From Shewanella inventionis (GTDB taxonomy: Bacteria; Pseudomonadota; Gammaproteobacteria; Enterobacterales; Shewanellaceae): a stretch of 64,000 nt of DNA. A program made the translations under genes and the position numbers. A model generated the notes under the pieces. That model was not told the DNA's origin, searched no databases, and saw only the letters and a program-made list of their open reading frames with translations. Position 1 is the stretch's first letter. Each line of letters opens with the position of its first letter. This document shows positions 1-8,408 of this stretch, one piece after another. The stretch lies in the NCBI RefSeq assembly GCF_014641855.1, contig NZ_BMII01000015.1, positions 61,149-125,148 on the forward strand. Reading direction: 5' to 3'.

Positions 1-122
1 TGCAAGAACTCACACAACAAGAACTCGCAGACAAACTCAATATCCCAATAGGAACCGTTAAGTCACGGCTCAGACTAGGTCTAGAAAAATTAAAAAGCTT
101 TATGGAGAAACATTATGATTAA
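1..122 (+). CDS. ECF sigma factor, C-terminal end (partial)
   Basis: The gene enters from the left edge; its first complete codon is at 3 and 39 residues are visible before TAA at 120-122. They form the end of sigma region 4, including the helix-turn-helix (ELADKLNIPIG then TVKSRLRLG) that contacts the -35 element. The next gene starts at 115, so the two overlap by 8 bases, and that neighbour is a ChrR-type anti-sigma factor. An ECF sigma gene overlapping chrR is the arrangement of the RpoE/ChrR singlet-oxygen response described in Rhodobacter. The partner assignment therefore rests on context as well as on the visible helix-turn-helix. Confidence 0.85.
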   Translation, partial: QELTQQELADKLNIPIGTVKSRLRLGLEKLKSFMEKHYD

Positions 123-807
123 TTACCACCCAGATCAGCATTTGCTGTCTCTCCATGCAAAAGGCGAATTGCCTCTGTCTATGTCTATCGCCATCTCAGC
201 CCATGCCGAGTTTTGTGCACACTGTCAGCAGCAATTAGATCAGATGACACTTGCACTTTCTGAGCAGCAGTTTGAGCAAAATCAAACCATTCAACCAGCC
301 TCTATTGAGCAACATGGGCAACTTGATGATCTACTGAATCAGTTTTTAAATAATACTCTCGATTCATTAGACACCGAAGTAAAAACGAAACCACAATCCT
401 CCTTGGTCGCAGACAATAGCGTCACCATTAAGGGGCAACAATACATGTTACCTCGTGTTTTTAAACAGCAGATTACAAGTGGATGGCAAGGTATTGGTAA
501 GGTGAGTAGGTTACGACTAGACACTGGCGAGCCACAAGCTCGAGCAAGCTTATTACACATTGCAGCCAATGGTGAAATACCAGACCATACTCACAAAGGT
601 TCAGAGTTAACCCTATTATTAGCAGGTGAATTTAGTGATTGCTACAACACTTACAAACCTGGCGACTTTATGCTGCTAGACCAAAACCACGAGCATTCAC
701 CTAAAACAACCGAAGGCTGTTTGTGTTACACCATCGTTGATGCTCCGTTATATTTCACAAAAGGGATAAGCAAGTTACTTAATCCAATTGGTGACTTATT
801 GTATTAA
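115..807 (+). CDS. chrR: ChrR-type zinc anti-sigma factor with C-terminal cupin
   Basis: 230 residues, the usual ChrR length. The N-terminal anti-sigma domain carries the zinc ligands in the expected order: His5 (or His9), His30, Cys34 and Cys37 (HAEFCAHC). The C-terminal half is a cupin with a second metal set, His158, His160, Glu164 and His192/His194. The Glu-to-His194 spacing equals that between Glu147 and His177 in the Rhodobacter protein, as I recall it. In the family the N-terminal domain holds the ECF sigma factor inactive and the cupin is needed for release on singlet oxygen or organic peroxide stress. Overlap with the upstream sigma gene suggests translational coupling and a fixed sigma/anti-sigma ratio. 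The target regulon is not visible here. Confidence 0.88.
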   Translation: MINYHPDQHLLSLHAKGELPLSMSIAISAHAEFCAHCQQQLDQMTLALSEQQFEQNQTIQPASIEQHGQLDDLLNQFLNNTLDSLDTEVKTKPQSSLVADNSVTIKGQQYMLPRVFKQQITSGWQGIGKVSRLRLDTGEPQARASLLHIAANGEIPDHTHKGSELTLLLAGEFSDCYNTYKPGDFMLLDQNHEHSPKTTEGCLCYTIVDAPLYFTKGISKLLNPIGDLLY

Positions 808-823
808 CGCAAGTGATGTAACC

Positions 824-871
824 TTTAATCGCGATACGTGTCTTTATCAGCTACAGCGTATCGCGATTAAA
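824..871. repeat. 15-bp perfect inverted repeat with 18-base spacer
   Basis: Arms TTTAATCGCGATACG (824-838) and its exact complement (857-871) lie 16 bases after the chrR stop. This would form a strong stem at the 3' end of the sigma/anti-sigma transcript. No U-tract follows directly, so it is not a textbook intrinsic terminator. An mRNA-stabilising or processing stem, or a protein-binding site, is equally possible. Confidence 0.7.
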
Positions 872-1407
872 AACATCTACTTATCACGTGTTTTATTACG
901 GCTGTAGTTTTTATCGATTAAAATACGTACAAATTGCATGTTATTTGTCTTTTTTTAGAAAAACGTTGTTGCTATAAATGAAAAGTGAGTATAGAATCTA
1001 CACAGATTTAAAAATCTTGTTAATTTTGGTTACCTACCTGTAAGTCTGCTCAACTTCCTTCGTAAACCCAAGACAAGCTTCTGTACATACTCATGACATA
1101 GCACCAATGTTTGTAAAATTTAAAAACAAACTGTATTGGTCATGCTTTTGTCACATGATTATGTTCAACTTACTGAGTTAAGTGAAACGTTATTCTAGTT
1201 GTAAGTTAACCCAGATCATTGATTGTGATCACAAGTTAACCTGACTTTAATCAACTATTTATATCACAACACTTGATTAGTGAGTTCAGAATAGGTTAAG
1301 TTAAATCTCGACAAGTTAATCTTTCGCACCACTAAAAAATGCCAAGGATATTTTATTGAACAATTTTCTCACCCAAGGGTGAATAGCAAAAATAAGGAGT
1401 GTGGCAT
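872..1407. other. Long non-coding stretch, AT-rich, with repeated AAGTTAACC words
   Basis: About 540 bases with no supportable gene. The word AAGTTAACC occurs at 1203-1211 and 1233-1241, and related AAGTTAA strings follow near 1297 and 1314. The pair brackets a TTGAT-N4-ATCAC site. This looks like a promoter/operator region for the small gene at 1408. I cannot place a confident -35/-10 pair. Confidence 0.45.
1219..1232. promoter_or_regulatory. Possible FNR/EtrA (or CRP-like) box
   Basis: TTGATTGTGATCAC matches the FNR consensus TTGAT-N4-ATCAA in nine of ten positions. The same bases include TGTGATCACA, a shortened CRP-like palindrome. It lies about 175 bases before the start at 1408. A single site with one mismatch can arise by chance in AT-rich DNA, so this is a weak call. 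Confidence 0.3.
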
Positions 1408-1581
1408 ATGTCATACAACATTAATGGACATGAAATTTCAGTTAGCTTTCCAGTTAATTCAATTTCATCAAACAAAAATTCAATTGCTTTTACTGACAGC
1501 CTAGGTAAAAACAAAAAAACCTTTTCAAAGCGTACTGAAGCACTAAACTTCATGAAATGGTTAATTACTGCAAATAAGTAA
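1408..1581 (+). CDS. Small orphan protein, 57 aa, unknown function
   Basis: ATG at 1408 is preceded by AAGGAG at 1394-1399 with an 8-base spacer, which is close to ideal. An in-frame GTG at 1399 overlaps that ribosome-binding site and is therefore unlikely to be used. The product is small, soluble and basic, with a lysine-rich middle (LGKNKKTFSKRTEAL) and a predicted C-terminal helix ending in FMKWLITANK. There is no signal peptide, membrane segment or cysteine. I do not recognise the family. The gene stands alone between a 600-base upstream gap and a large hairpin downstream. The strong ribosome-binding site and isolated transcription unit argue that it is a real gene. Confidence 0.6.
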   Translation: MSYNINGHEISVSFPVNSISSNKNSIAFTDSLGKNKKTFSKRTEALNFMKWLITANK

Positions 1582-1587
1582 TACTCC

Positions 1588-1684
1588 TAACGCCTAGCGT
1601 TAATCATTTGCTCTGTTATTTAATAAACTCATTTCTCGGTATTCTCCTCTCACTTACCGATGTTTATTAAAACAGAGCAAAATG
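1588..1684. repeat. Palindrome followed by a long imperfect hairpin
   Basis: Right after the small gene, TAACGC-CTA-GCGTTA (1588-1602) is a perfect 6-bp inverted repeat. Next comes a longer stem: TTTGCTCTGTT (1607-1617) pairs with 1671-1681, then after a 2-base bulge TTAATAAA (1620-1627) pairs with 1663-1670, and CGGTA (1637-1641) pairs with TACCG (1655-1659). No clean U-tract follows, so this is a strong 3' structure rather than a typical terminator. It could protect the mRNA end or be part of a small RNA. Confidence 0.6.
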
Positions 1685-1759
1685 AACCTCCTCCTGTTAC
1701 ACCTCACTCACTCTAACGTTAACTTTTATTTAGTTGTTAACTGTCTGTCGTTTTCTGAT

Positions 1760-2713
1760 TTATTCAGAATAGCCAAATTTACGCTGATACCTAGGTAACA
1801 TGCTTTGATTACCTAAAACCCCACCCTGATGTACATACACGATGTCGCCGGCCCACTGCGAATGTTGCTGTAAATAATGTTTTAACACTAAAAAACCAAC
1901 CGGATCGTACAACAACTCAAATTCAATTCCAGATTGACACACCGTTTGCCACATTTCATAACAACGCTGAGTTAATTTGCCAAAATGGTATTTGTGTCCG
2001 TCATTCACTATGGTTGGAAAATACTCTTGAGCAACTAATTGAGAAAATTGTTGGCGTAAATAATCATCCCCGCCAACTGTACTGCAAGTTAATACCTCGA
2101 TATTAATATTGTTGTTTGTCTGTTGTTGTAGCAACTGCTTATTTAAATACGCTGCCGTTGTACCTGTGCCTGAAGGTAAAAATACTTTTAATGCTTTGGT
2201 ATTACGTAATCTTGCCCAATCAATAATCTCTGTTGCTAATATGGCAACACCCGTTTCAGCATACTCGCAACGTCCTCCCTCAGGGATGTGTAACAATGAA
2301 TTTTTGTTATTGTAGTCAGATGCAACAATACATTGTACGACGTCATCTAAATGCATCTGCTGATATTTATCCGCTAACTTAAGTTGGCCAACTTCAATAA
2401 TATTAGCGCCATTGGCAATAGCTGCTGCATAATTTCCATTAGGGTGCTGGAGAATAAAATCGCTGATATGACTGACATAGTAATCAAATTGCCAACCCTG
2501 TTGTTTAGCCAGCACTGACATCGAATATAACGAATTTGCTTGGGCAGAACCCGAACCGACAAGTTGGGTAATATGCGCATAATCTTGCGATAAAAAATGA
2601 TAAAACTTACGCGCTTTATTACCGCTAAAGTCAGGGTGTAATAAGTCATCTCGTTTGACAAAGATAGGTCTTTGTTCAAATAGCATTGGCTGTACAGGGC
2701 TTATAGCAAACAT
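1760..2713 (-). CDS. PLP-dependent ACC deaminase / D-cysteine desulfhydrase family protein
   Basis: 317 residues, typical of this fold-type II PLP family. The N-terminus has the family opening IFVKRDDLLHPDFSGNKARK, in which Lys33 of GNKARK is the expected PLP Schiff-base lysine. A glycine/threonine-rich phosphate-binding loop (LPSGTGTTAAYL) lies mid-protein and GGVLGN near the end. Members open the ring of 1-aminocyclopropane-1-carboxylate or release sulfide from D-cysteine. In free-living gammaproteobacteria the second activity is commoner, but the specificity cannot be read safely here. The gene is monocistronic and its ribosome-binding site (GAGAG) is weak. Confidence 0.8.
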   Translation of the reverse strand: MFAISPVQPMLFEQRPIFVKRDDLLHPDFSGNKARKFYHFLSQDYAHITQLVGSGSAQANSLYSMSVLAKQQGWQFDYYVSHISDFILQHPNGNYAAAIANGANIIEVGQLKLADKYQQMHLDDVVQCIVASDYNNKNSLLHIPEGGRCEYAETGVAILATEIIDWARLRNTKALKVFLPSGTGTTAAYLNKQLLQQQTNNNINIEVLTCSTVGGDDYLRQQFSQLVAQEYFPTIVNDGHKYHFGKLTQRCYEMWQTVCQSGIEFELLYDPVGFLVLKHYLQQHSQWAGDIVYVHQGGVLGNQSMLPRYQRKFGYSE

Positions 2714-2934
2714 TGGCGCTCTCTAAATACTTGATATGAGTATTTTAACTAATAAATGATAAAACTCACCGATTGATTTAACGATTTCACTAACGTGCGT
2801 TATTCCCTCCTTATTAAAATAACAGTAAAACATTTATAATCAATAAGTTAAAACTTTGGCATAAATATCGCTTAGTTAAACTTAAGTCAGTTCAGTACCC
2901 GTTTTGAATTTTTAGATTTCAATAAGGAAAAACA

Positions 2935-3345
2935 ATGTCACTTTTACGTTTACTGTTTAATATTGTTTGGTTTGTTTTGGGCGGTTTTGTGATGGGCTTA
3001 GCCTGGTGGCTTGCCGGACTCTTATGCTTTATCAGTATTGTCGGTATTCCATTTGGTCGTGCGTGTTTTGTGATTGGTGAAATGGCGTTTTGGCCATTTG
3101 GACAAGAAAGCGTTAACCGCAAGCATTTAACCGGCCATGAAGATCTTGGCACCGGTAGCTTTGGCTTAATTGGTAACGTTATTTGGTTTTTATTCTTTGG
3201 TATTTGGTTGGCGATTGGTCATTTAGCCCATGCCCTGGCCTGTTTTATCACTATCATTGGTATCCCGTTTGCAATACAACACATTAAGTTAGCGCTATTA
3301 AGCTTAACGCCAATTGGTCAAACTATCGTTACCAAGCCCGTATAA
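2935..3345 (+). CDS. yccF: YccF-family inner membrane protein
   Basis: 136 residues made of hydrophobic helices, with two copies of a related unit: one ends in IVGIPFGRACF (about residues 37-47) and the other in IIGIPFAIQH (about 111-120). This internal duplication is characteristic of YccF/DUF307 proteins. AAGGAA sits 6-7 bases upstream of the ATG. The biochemical function is unknown in the family. A hairpin terminator follows at 3361, so the gene is probably transcribed alone. Confidence 0.85.
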   Translation: MSLLRLLFNIVWFVLGGFVMGLAWWLAGLLCFISIVGIPFGRACFVIGEMAFWPFGQESVNRKHLTGHEDLGTGSFGLIGNVIWFLFFGIWLAIGHLAHALACFITIIGIPFAIQHIKLALLSLTPIGQTIVTKPV

Positions 3346-3360
3346 ACAACCTCTTAGTGA

Positions 3361-3390
3361 AAGCCGATTACATCTCGTAGTCGGCTTTTT
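3361..3390 (+). terminator. Intrinsic terminator after yccF
   Basis: AAGCCGATTAC (3361-3371) pairs with GTAGTCGGCTT (3377-3387) with one G-T pair, and a run of five Ts ends at 3390. Confidence 0.8.
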
Positions 3391-3438
3391 AGTGTGCGGA
3401 TGATAATATGCCAAAAAATGAATATAAAAGAGTAAAGT

Positions 3439-3900
3439 ATGAAATATTGGTTAATGAAGTCCGAACCCGATGACATCAGTATTGATGATTTACGTGATAG
3501 CCCAAATCATACAATGGCTTGGCAAGGTATTCGAAATTACCAAGCAAGGAACTTTATCCGCGATGACATCACACATGGCGATCAAGTGTTGTTTTACCAT
3601 TCTAGTTGCAAAGTACCAGGGGTTGTCGGTATTGCCACAGTTGTTAGCCAGCCTACACTTGATGAAAGTGCTTTTGATCCACAATCTCGCTACTTTGACC
3701 CTAAGTCAGAGCCAGACAAACCGCGGTGGTGGCAAGTGGATATTCAATTTACTGCAAAACTGAATCAGATAGTCAGTTTACAACAACTCAAAAGTGACCC
3801 GGCTTTACAAGACATGGTATTAGTGACCAAAGGTGCACGGTTAAGCGTTCAACCTGTCAGCGCTGATGAATTTGCTCATATTGTTATGCTAGGGCAATGA
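3439..3900 (+). CDS. EVE domain-containing protein (Thy28-like)
   Basis: 153 residues, the length of a free-standing EVE domain. The opening MKYWLMKSEPDDISIDDL and the segment WQGIRNYQARNFIRD are family signatures. EVE is a PUA-like fold that reads modified bases in DNA or RNA in a beta-barrel pocket. In bacteria such proteins are found alone or fused to restriction-type nucleases; this one is the simple housekeeping form with no nuclease or McrBC partner nearby. The start is fixed by the conserved N-terminus and by upstream AAAAGAGTAAAGT, a weak ribosome-binding site. Confidence 0.88.
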   Translation: MKYWLMKSEPDDISIDDLRDSPNHTMAWQGIRNYQARNFIRDDITHGDQVLFYHSSCKVPGVVGIATVVSQPTLDESAFDPQSRYFDPKSEPDKPRWWQVDIQFTAKLNQIVSLQQLKSDPALQDMVLVTKGARLSVQPVSADEFAHIVMLGQ

Positions 3901-3908
3901 TTTAAGTA

Positions 3909-3944
3909 TAAAAAAAGGGTGACTGAATTTAGCCCCCCTTTTAA
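3909..3944. terminator. Possible bidirectional terminator between convergent genes
   Basis: AAAAAAAGGG and CCCCCCTTTT flank a loop of about 17 bases between the convergent genes at 3439 and 3965. The stem is short and the loop long, so this is a weak call based partly on position. Confidence 0.4.
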
Positions 3945-3964
3945 TTGAGCAGAAAAAAGAAACG

Positions 3965-4753
3965 TTAATTAATCATTCGCCCAATGCCACCTAACACAGA
4001 ACCTTCACCTTGATCTTTACCACCACTTGACGGTGCATGGGCAATAATACGATCAGCCATGCGAGAAAACGGTAAACTTTGCAGCCACACAGTGCCGTGA
4101 CCTTGTAACGTTGCAAGAAATAACCCCTCACCGCCAAACACCATCGATTTTAATGAGCCTGCACGCTGAATATCATAATCAATGCCTGGGGTAAAACCCA
4201 CTAAACAACCGGTATCAACACGTAAAGTTTCACCGCGTAATTCTTTTTTAATCAAGGTGCCACCAGCATGCACAAACGCCATGCCATCGCCTTTAAGGCT
4301 CTGTAAAATAAAGCCTTCACCACCAAAGAACCCCACACCAAGGCGTTTATTAAACTTCATCGACACTTGGGTACCCATTGCCGCGGCTAAAAAACTGTCT
4401 TTTTGGCAAATTAGTTCGCCATTATGCTTGGCAAGATCGATAGCTAAGACAGTGCCTGGAAATGGGGCTGAAAAAGCCACTTTACGTTTACGACCGCCCT
4501 CGTTGGTAAAGTGAGTCATAAAAATCCCCTCACCTGTAATGGCTCGCTTTCCTGCACCCAACAATTTACCAAAAAAGCCTGACTCTGGTTCTGAGCCATC
4601 ACCCATTTTGGCTTCAAATGAAATATCTTCTTCAAGGTATGTCATGGCCCCAGCTTCGGCGACCACTGCCTCATGCGGGTCTAGTTCAATTTCAACTAAT
4701 TGCATACTTGAACCGATAATTTCGTAATCAACTTCGTGACATTTTCTGGTCAT
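3965..4753 (-). CDS. TIGR00266/AIM24 family protein
   Basis: 262 residues. The segment [18 protein letters not shown] near residues 20-38, the glycine-rich middle ([20 protein letters not shown]), and FGGEG appearing twice ([13 protein letters not shown] and [12 protein letters not shown]) identify the AIM24/TIGR00266 family, a repeated beta-strand fold. No enzymatic function is established; the yeast homologue is linked to mitochondrial membrane organisation. AAGGAG lies 6 bases upstream of the ATG. It is a single gene, with the 3' end facing the EVE gene and a LysR regulator upstream on the same strand. Confidence 0.82.
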   Translation of the reverse strand: MTRKCHEVDYEIIGSSMQLVEIELDPHEAVVAEAGAMTYLEEDISFEAKMGDGSEPESGFFGKLLGAGKRAITGEGIFMTHFTNEGGRKRKVAFSAPFPGTVLAIDLAKHNGELICQKDSFLAAAMGTQVSMKFNKRLGVGFFGGEGFILQSLKGDGMAFVHAGGTLIKKELRGETLRVDTGCLVGFTPGIDYDIQRAGSLKSMVFGGEGLFLATLQGHGTVWLQSLPFSRMADRIIAHAPSSGGKDQGEGSVLGGIGRMIN

Positions 4754-4891
4754 TTTTTGCTCCTTAAAAATGAGTGTGGCAGATTCAGCGTTAGCACAGA
4801 TGCTATTATTGCTTTAGGTTAACAAGATGTTACTTTTATTCCTATGGAAACTTTATGACAGAATATGTCAAAGAGGATTACATGCACCTAA

Positions 4892-5818
4892 CTAACCTAA
4901 TCCTGCACCACTTAATCCTGTTTGTTGCTGTTGAAATAAGGCAAATTCTTGCAAAATAAGTTCAGTAAATAATTGCCCAGCTCGGCCTAAAGGACGCTCT
5001 GAGGTTGACACTAATTGCGGGGTAAAGCTAAAACGGTTGCCGCCCACAAAATCAATTGCCGTTAACTCACCATTGGCTAACTCTTCTGTGATTAAAAAAT
5101 CCGGCATCCATCCAAAGCCCAGGCCTTTTAATAATGCATTTTTTTTCATAATAAAGCCTGACAGATAAAACACTTTATCACCGCCAAATTGCATTTCATC
5201 ACGCGCACGTTTACCCGGCGATGAGTCTTCAATGGTGAGCTCTACATGCTGTTGCAGCTCAGGCAGGCTTATGTCTCGCCTTTGGCTTAATGGATGCAAT
5301 CTTGCCGCAACCAGCACACTGGTAATGGTGGGTAAGGGTTTAGGATGATACGACGGCCCAGTACGATAATCTTTAACCAACATCAAATCTGCTTGTTCTC
5401 GCTCAAACCTATGTTGCACACCACCTAAAAACTCCATATTTAATTGAATTTTGGTGGGGATATTGTGCTCTGACATCAGCTTTAATGCGCTCATAATGGG
5501 CTCCATCGGCAATGCCCCGTCAATGATTAATTCAAGCTTAGGCTCCCAGCCCTGACTATAACGACTTGCAAGATGCTCAATATTGGCTAAATGTTGAAGC
5601 AGTCGCTGACCCTCTGCCAAAATGACTTTACCCTCTGGCGTTAACTCTGCTCGGTAGTGATCTCGATTAAATAATGTCACCCCTAAATGTTGTTCTAGCT
5701 TCTTAATTTGGTAGCTCACCGCTGATTGCGCTTTATGTAAACGCTCGGATGCCTTAGCAAAACTCCCTTCTTCAACAAGAACTTGCAAAACATTAAACGC
5801 ATCGATATCAATCCGCAT
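4892..5818 (-). CDS. LysR-family regulator, candidate controller of hmgA-hppD
   Basis: ATG at 5818 is chosen over an in-frame GTG at 5824 because GGGAG lies 5 bases before it; this gives 308 residues. The N-terminal winged helix-turn-helix contains SFAKASERLHKAQSAVS then YQIKKLEQHLGV, the LysR signature, followed by a periplasmic-binding-like effector domain. It is divergent from hmgA, with 218 bases between the starts. Regulators in this position commonly control the adjacent operon, so homogentisate or a tyrosine breakdown product is a reasonable effector. That link is inferred from position only. Confidence 0.85.
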   Translation of the reverse strand: MRIDIDAFNVLQVLVEEGSFAKASERLHKAQSAVSYQIKKLEQHLGVTLFNRDHYRAELTPEGKVILAEGQRLLQHLANIEHLASRYSQGWEPKLELIIDGALPMEPIMSALKLMSEHNIPTKIQLNMEFLGGVQHRFEREQADLMLVKDYRTGPSYHPKPLPTITSVLVAARLHPLSQRRDISLPELQQHVELTIEDSSPGKRARDEMQFGGDKVFYLSGFIMKKNALLKGLGFGWMPDFLITEELANGELTAIDFVGGNRFSFTPQLVSTSERPLGRAGQLFTELILQEFALFQQQQTGLSGAGLG

Positions 5819-6036
5819 ACCCACTCCCGTGTCTTGTTATCAATACACCTATGTAAAGCCAGCAAGACAATCTAAAAATTTGATTGAGTTAAGCTTTTTA
5901 TTATTCTTTTTTTTGTTGATCTTTACCACTAAATTGTTAATAAGATCACATATTGGTTTGCCCAGTGCGATTAGGCCATAACAATAATTAACACTCAGCC
6001 GCATCACATGCAGTCGATTTGCCAGAGGACAATCAA

Positions 6037-7197
6037 ATGCCATTCTATGTTAAACAAGGTCAAGTGCCGCCAAAACGTCACATCGCTTTCGAAAAAGAAA
6101 ATGGTGAACTTTACCGTGAAGAGTTGTTCTCCACTCACGGGTTTTCAAATATTTATTCCAATAAATATCATCACAATATGCCAACCAAAGCGATTGATGT
6201 TAAACCCTATGCGTTAAGTCACGGCGAGCAATGGCAAGACTCATTAATTCAAAACTACAAACTTGACTCACGCCAGGCCGATTGCCAAGGCAATTTTTTC
6301 AGCGCGCGTAATAAAATCTTTTTTAATAACGATGTCGCTATGTATACCGCTAAGGTCACTGAGCCAACGAATGAGTTTTATCGCAACGCATATGCAGATG
6401 AGGTGGTCTTTATCCATGAGGGCGAAGGTCAGTTATTAAGTGAATATGGCGTGATTAATACCAAGAAATGGGATTATTTGGTCATTCCACGCGGTACCAC
6501 TTACCAATTAACCTTTAACGATTATCAAAACGTGCGCTTGTTTGTCATTGAGTCATCGTCAATGGTTGAAGTGCCAAAACACTTTAGAAATGAATATGGC
6601 CAAATGCTCGAATCCGCTCCTTATTGTGAACGCGATATTCGCACACCAACGTTAACCGATGCTGTGGTTGAAAAAGGCGAGTTTGCTTTGGTGTGTAAAT
6701 TTGGCGAGCGATACCAACAAATGCTATTGCAGTGGCATCCTTTTGACCTCGTGGGTTGGGACGGCTGTGTGTACCCATGGGCATTTAATATTACAGAATA
6801 TGCCCCTAAAGTGGGCCAGATCCACTTGCCGCCATCTGAGCATCTTGTGTTTAGTGCTCACAACTTTGTGGTTTGCAATTTTGTACCACGCCCTTACGAC
6901 TTTCACCCTAAGTCTATCCCTGCACCTTATTACCACAACAATATCGACAGCGACGAAGTGCTTTACTACGTCGACGGTGACTTTATGAGCCGCACCGGTA
7001 TTGAAGCCGGTTACATGACGCTGCATCAAAAAGGGGTGCCTCACGGCCCACAACCTGGGCGCACAGAAGCATCCATTGGCAAAACAGAAACCTACGAATA
7101 CGCAGTGATGGTCGATACATTCGCCCCACTCAATTTAACCACCCATGTTAAACGTTGCATGAGTGCTGACTACAACCGTTCTTGGTTAGAAAACTAA
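6037..7197 (+). CDS. hmgA: Homogentisate 1,2-dioxygenase, short bacterial form
   Basis: ATG at 6037 follows AGAGGA at 6024-6029; an in-frame TTG at 6019 lies before that site and is rejected. The 386-residue product is shorter than the roughly 430-residue Pseudomonas and human enzymes. It ends in a cupin core whose likely iron ligands are His300, Glu307 and His336 (PYYHNN, SDEVLYY, VPHGPQPG). The enzyme opens the aromatic ring of homogentisate to maleylacetoacetate in tyrosine and phenylalanine breakdown. hppD, which makes homogentisate, follows 69 bases later on the same strand. The isomerase and fumarylacetoacetase genes are not in the window. Confidence 0.88.
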   Translation: MPFYVKQGQVPPKRHIAFEKENGELYREELFSTHGFSNIYSNKYHHNMPTKAIDVKPYALSHGEQWQDSLIQNYKLDSRQADCQGNFFSARNKIFFNNDVAMYTAKVTEPTNEFYRNAYADEVVFIHEGEGQLLSEYGVINTKKWDYLVIPRGTTYQLTFNDYQNVRLFVIESSSMVEVPKHFRNEYGQMLESAPYCERDIRTPTLTDAVVEKGEFALVCKFGERYQQMLLQWHPFDLVGWDGCVYPWAFNITEYAPKVGQIHLPPSEHLVFSAHNFVVCNFVPRPYDFHPKSIPAPYYHNNIDSDEVLYYVDGDFMSRTGIEAGYMTLHQKGVPHGPQPGRTEASIGKTETYEYAVMVDTFAPLNLTTHVKRCMSADYNRSWLEN

Positions 7198-7266
7198 GAT
7201 GTAATTTAACTAACCCAAGTCACCCAAGAGTGATGGCGTGTTGACAGAAAAATAAAGGAAAACAAA

Positions 7267-8307
7267 ATGGCTAGCGAACTTAATCCACTGGGGCTTTTAG
7301 GTATCGAATTTACTGAATTTGCCAGCCCGGATACTCAATTTATGCACCAAGTCTTTATTGATTTTGGTTTTTCGATGTTAAAAAAAGCCAAAAACAACGA
7401 CATCGTCTACTACAAACAAAACGACATTAACTTTTTACTCAATAAAGGCCGTAGTGGTTTTTCGGCTGAGTTTGCTAAATCACACGGTCCAGCAATTTGC
7501 TCTATGGGCTGGCGTGTTGAAGATGCTGACTTTGCCTTCAGCGAGGCTGTTAATCGTGGTGCAAAACCGGCAGATGACGCCAATAAAGACATGCCTTATC
7601 CTGCCATTTACGGTATTGGCGACAGCTTAATTTACTTTATTGATACCTTTGGTGAGCAAAACAACATTTATCAAAGCGATTTTGTCGATTTAGACCAACC
7701 AATTGTCACGCCAGAAAAAGGCTTTATGGAAGTCGACCACTTAACCAATAACGTCTACAAAGGCACCATGGAAAAATGGGCAAACTTTTATAAAGATATC
7801 TTTGGCTTTACCGAAGTGCGTTATTTTGACATTAGCGGCGCACAAACGGCATTAGTCTCTTATGCCTTACGTTCACCCGATGGCAGTTTCTGTATCCCCA
7901 TCAACGAGGGTAAAGGCAATAATAACAACCAAATCGATGAATACTTAGGTGAATATAACGGCCCAGGTGTACAGCATTTAGCCTTTAGAAGCCGCGATAT
8001 TGTGGCGTCTTTAGATGCAATGGAAGGCACATCAATCCAAACATTGGATATTATTCCGGAATATTACGACACCATTTTTGATAAATTACCGCAGGTCACT
8101 GAAGACCGTGAACGTATTAAGCATCATCAAATCTTAGTTGATGGTGATGACGAGGGTTATTTACTGCAAATTTTCACTAAAAACTTATTTGGCCCTATTT
8201 TTATTGAAATCATTCAACGTAAAAATAACTTAGGCTTTGGTGAAGGTAATTTTAAAGCGTTATTTGAATCTATTGAACGCGACCAAATCAAACGCGGTGT
8301 GTTATAA
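7267..8307 (+). CDS. hppD: 4-hydroxyphenylpyruvate dioxygenase
   Basis: 346 residues with the two-domain vicinal oxygen chelate fold. The iron ligands are visible as His158 (FMEVDHLTNN), His237 (GPGVQHLAF) and Glu314 (FIEIIQR), and the C-terminus has the expected NNLGFGEGNF helix region. It converts 4-hydroxyphenylpyruvate, the transamination product of tyrosine, to homogentisate, the substrate of the upstream hmgA. AAAGGAAAACAAA precedes the ATG. A terminator at 8331 closes the two-gene operon. Diversion of homogentisate by oxidation and polymerisation is the usual route to brown pyomelanin pigment. Confidence 0.95.
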   Translation: MASELNPLGLLGIEFTEFASPDTQFMHQVFIDFGFSMLKKAKNNDIVYYKQNDINFLLNKGRSGFSAEFAKSHGPAICSMGWRVEDADFAFSEAVNRGAKPADDANKDMPYPAIYGIGDSLIYFIDTFGEQNNIYQSDFVDLDQPIVTPEKGFMEVDHLTNNVYKGTMEKWANFYKDIFGFTEVRYFDISGAQTALVSYALRSPDGSFCIPINEGKGNNNNQIDEYLGEYNGPGVQHLAFRSRDIVASLDAMEGTSIQTLDIIPEYYDTIFDKLPQVTEDRERIKHHQILVDGDDEGYLLQIFTKNLFGPIFIEIIQRKNNLGFGEGNFKALFESIERDQIKRGVL

Positions 8308-8330
8308 CCAATAGGTATAATTTGATACAT

Positions 8331-8355
8331 AAAAACCAGCAAATTGCTGGTTTTT
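8331..8355. terminator. Terminator of hmgA-hppD
   Basis: AAAAACCAGC (8331-8340), loop AAATT, GCTGGTTTTT (8346-8355): a perfect stem with A and T tracts on both sides. Confidence 0.88.
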
Positions 8356-8408
8356 ATCATTTTAGGCCATTACACTTGGCCACATTCTGTTATTGATAAT
8401 TGACGCCA

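Noticed and set aside
1203..1241. Direct repeats as a CRISPR or iteron array
   Set aside because: Only two exact 9-base copies with irregular spacing; no replication gene and no cas genes.
6019..6036. TTG start six codons upstream for hmgA
   Set aside because: The AGAGGA ribosome-binding site lies between it and ATG 6037, so the ATG is used.
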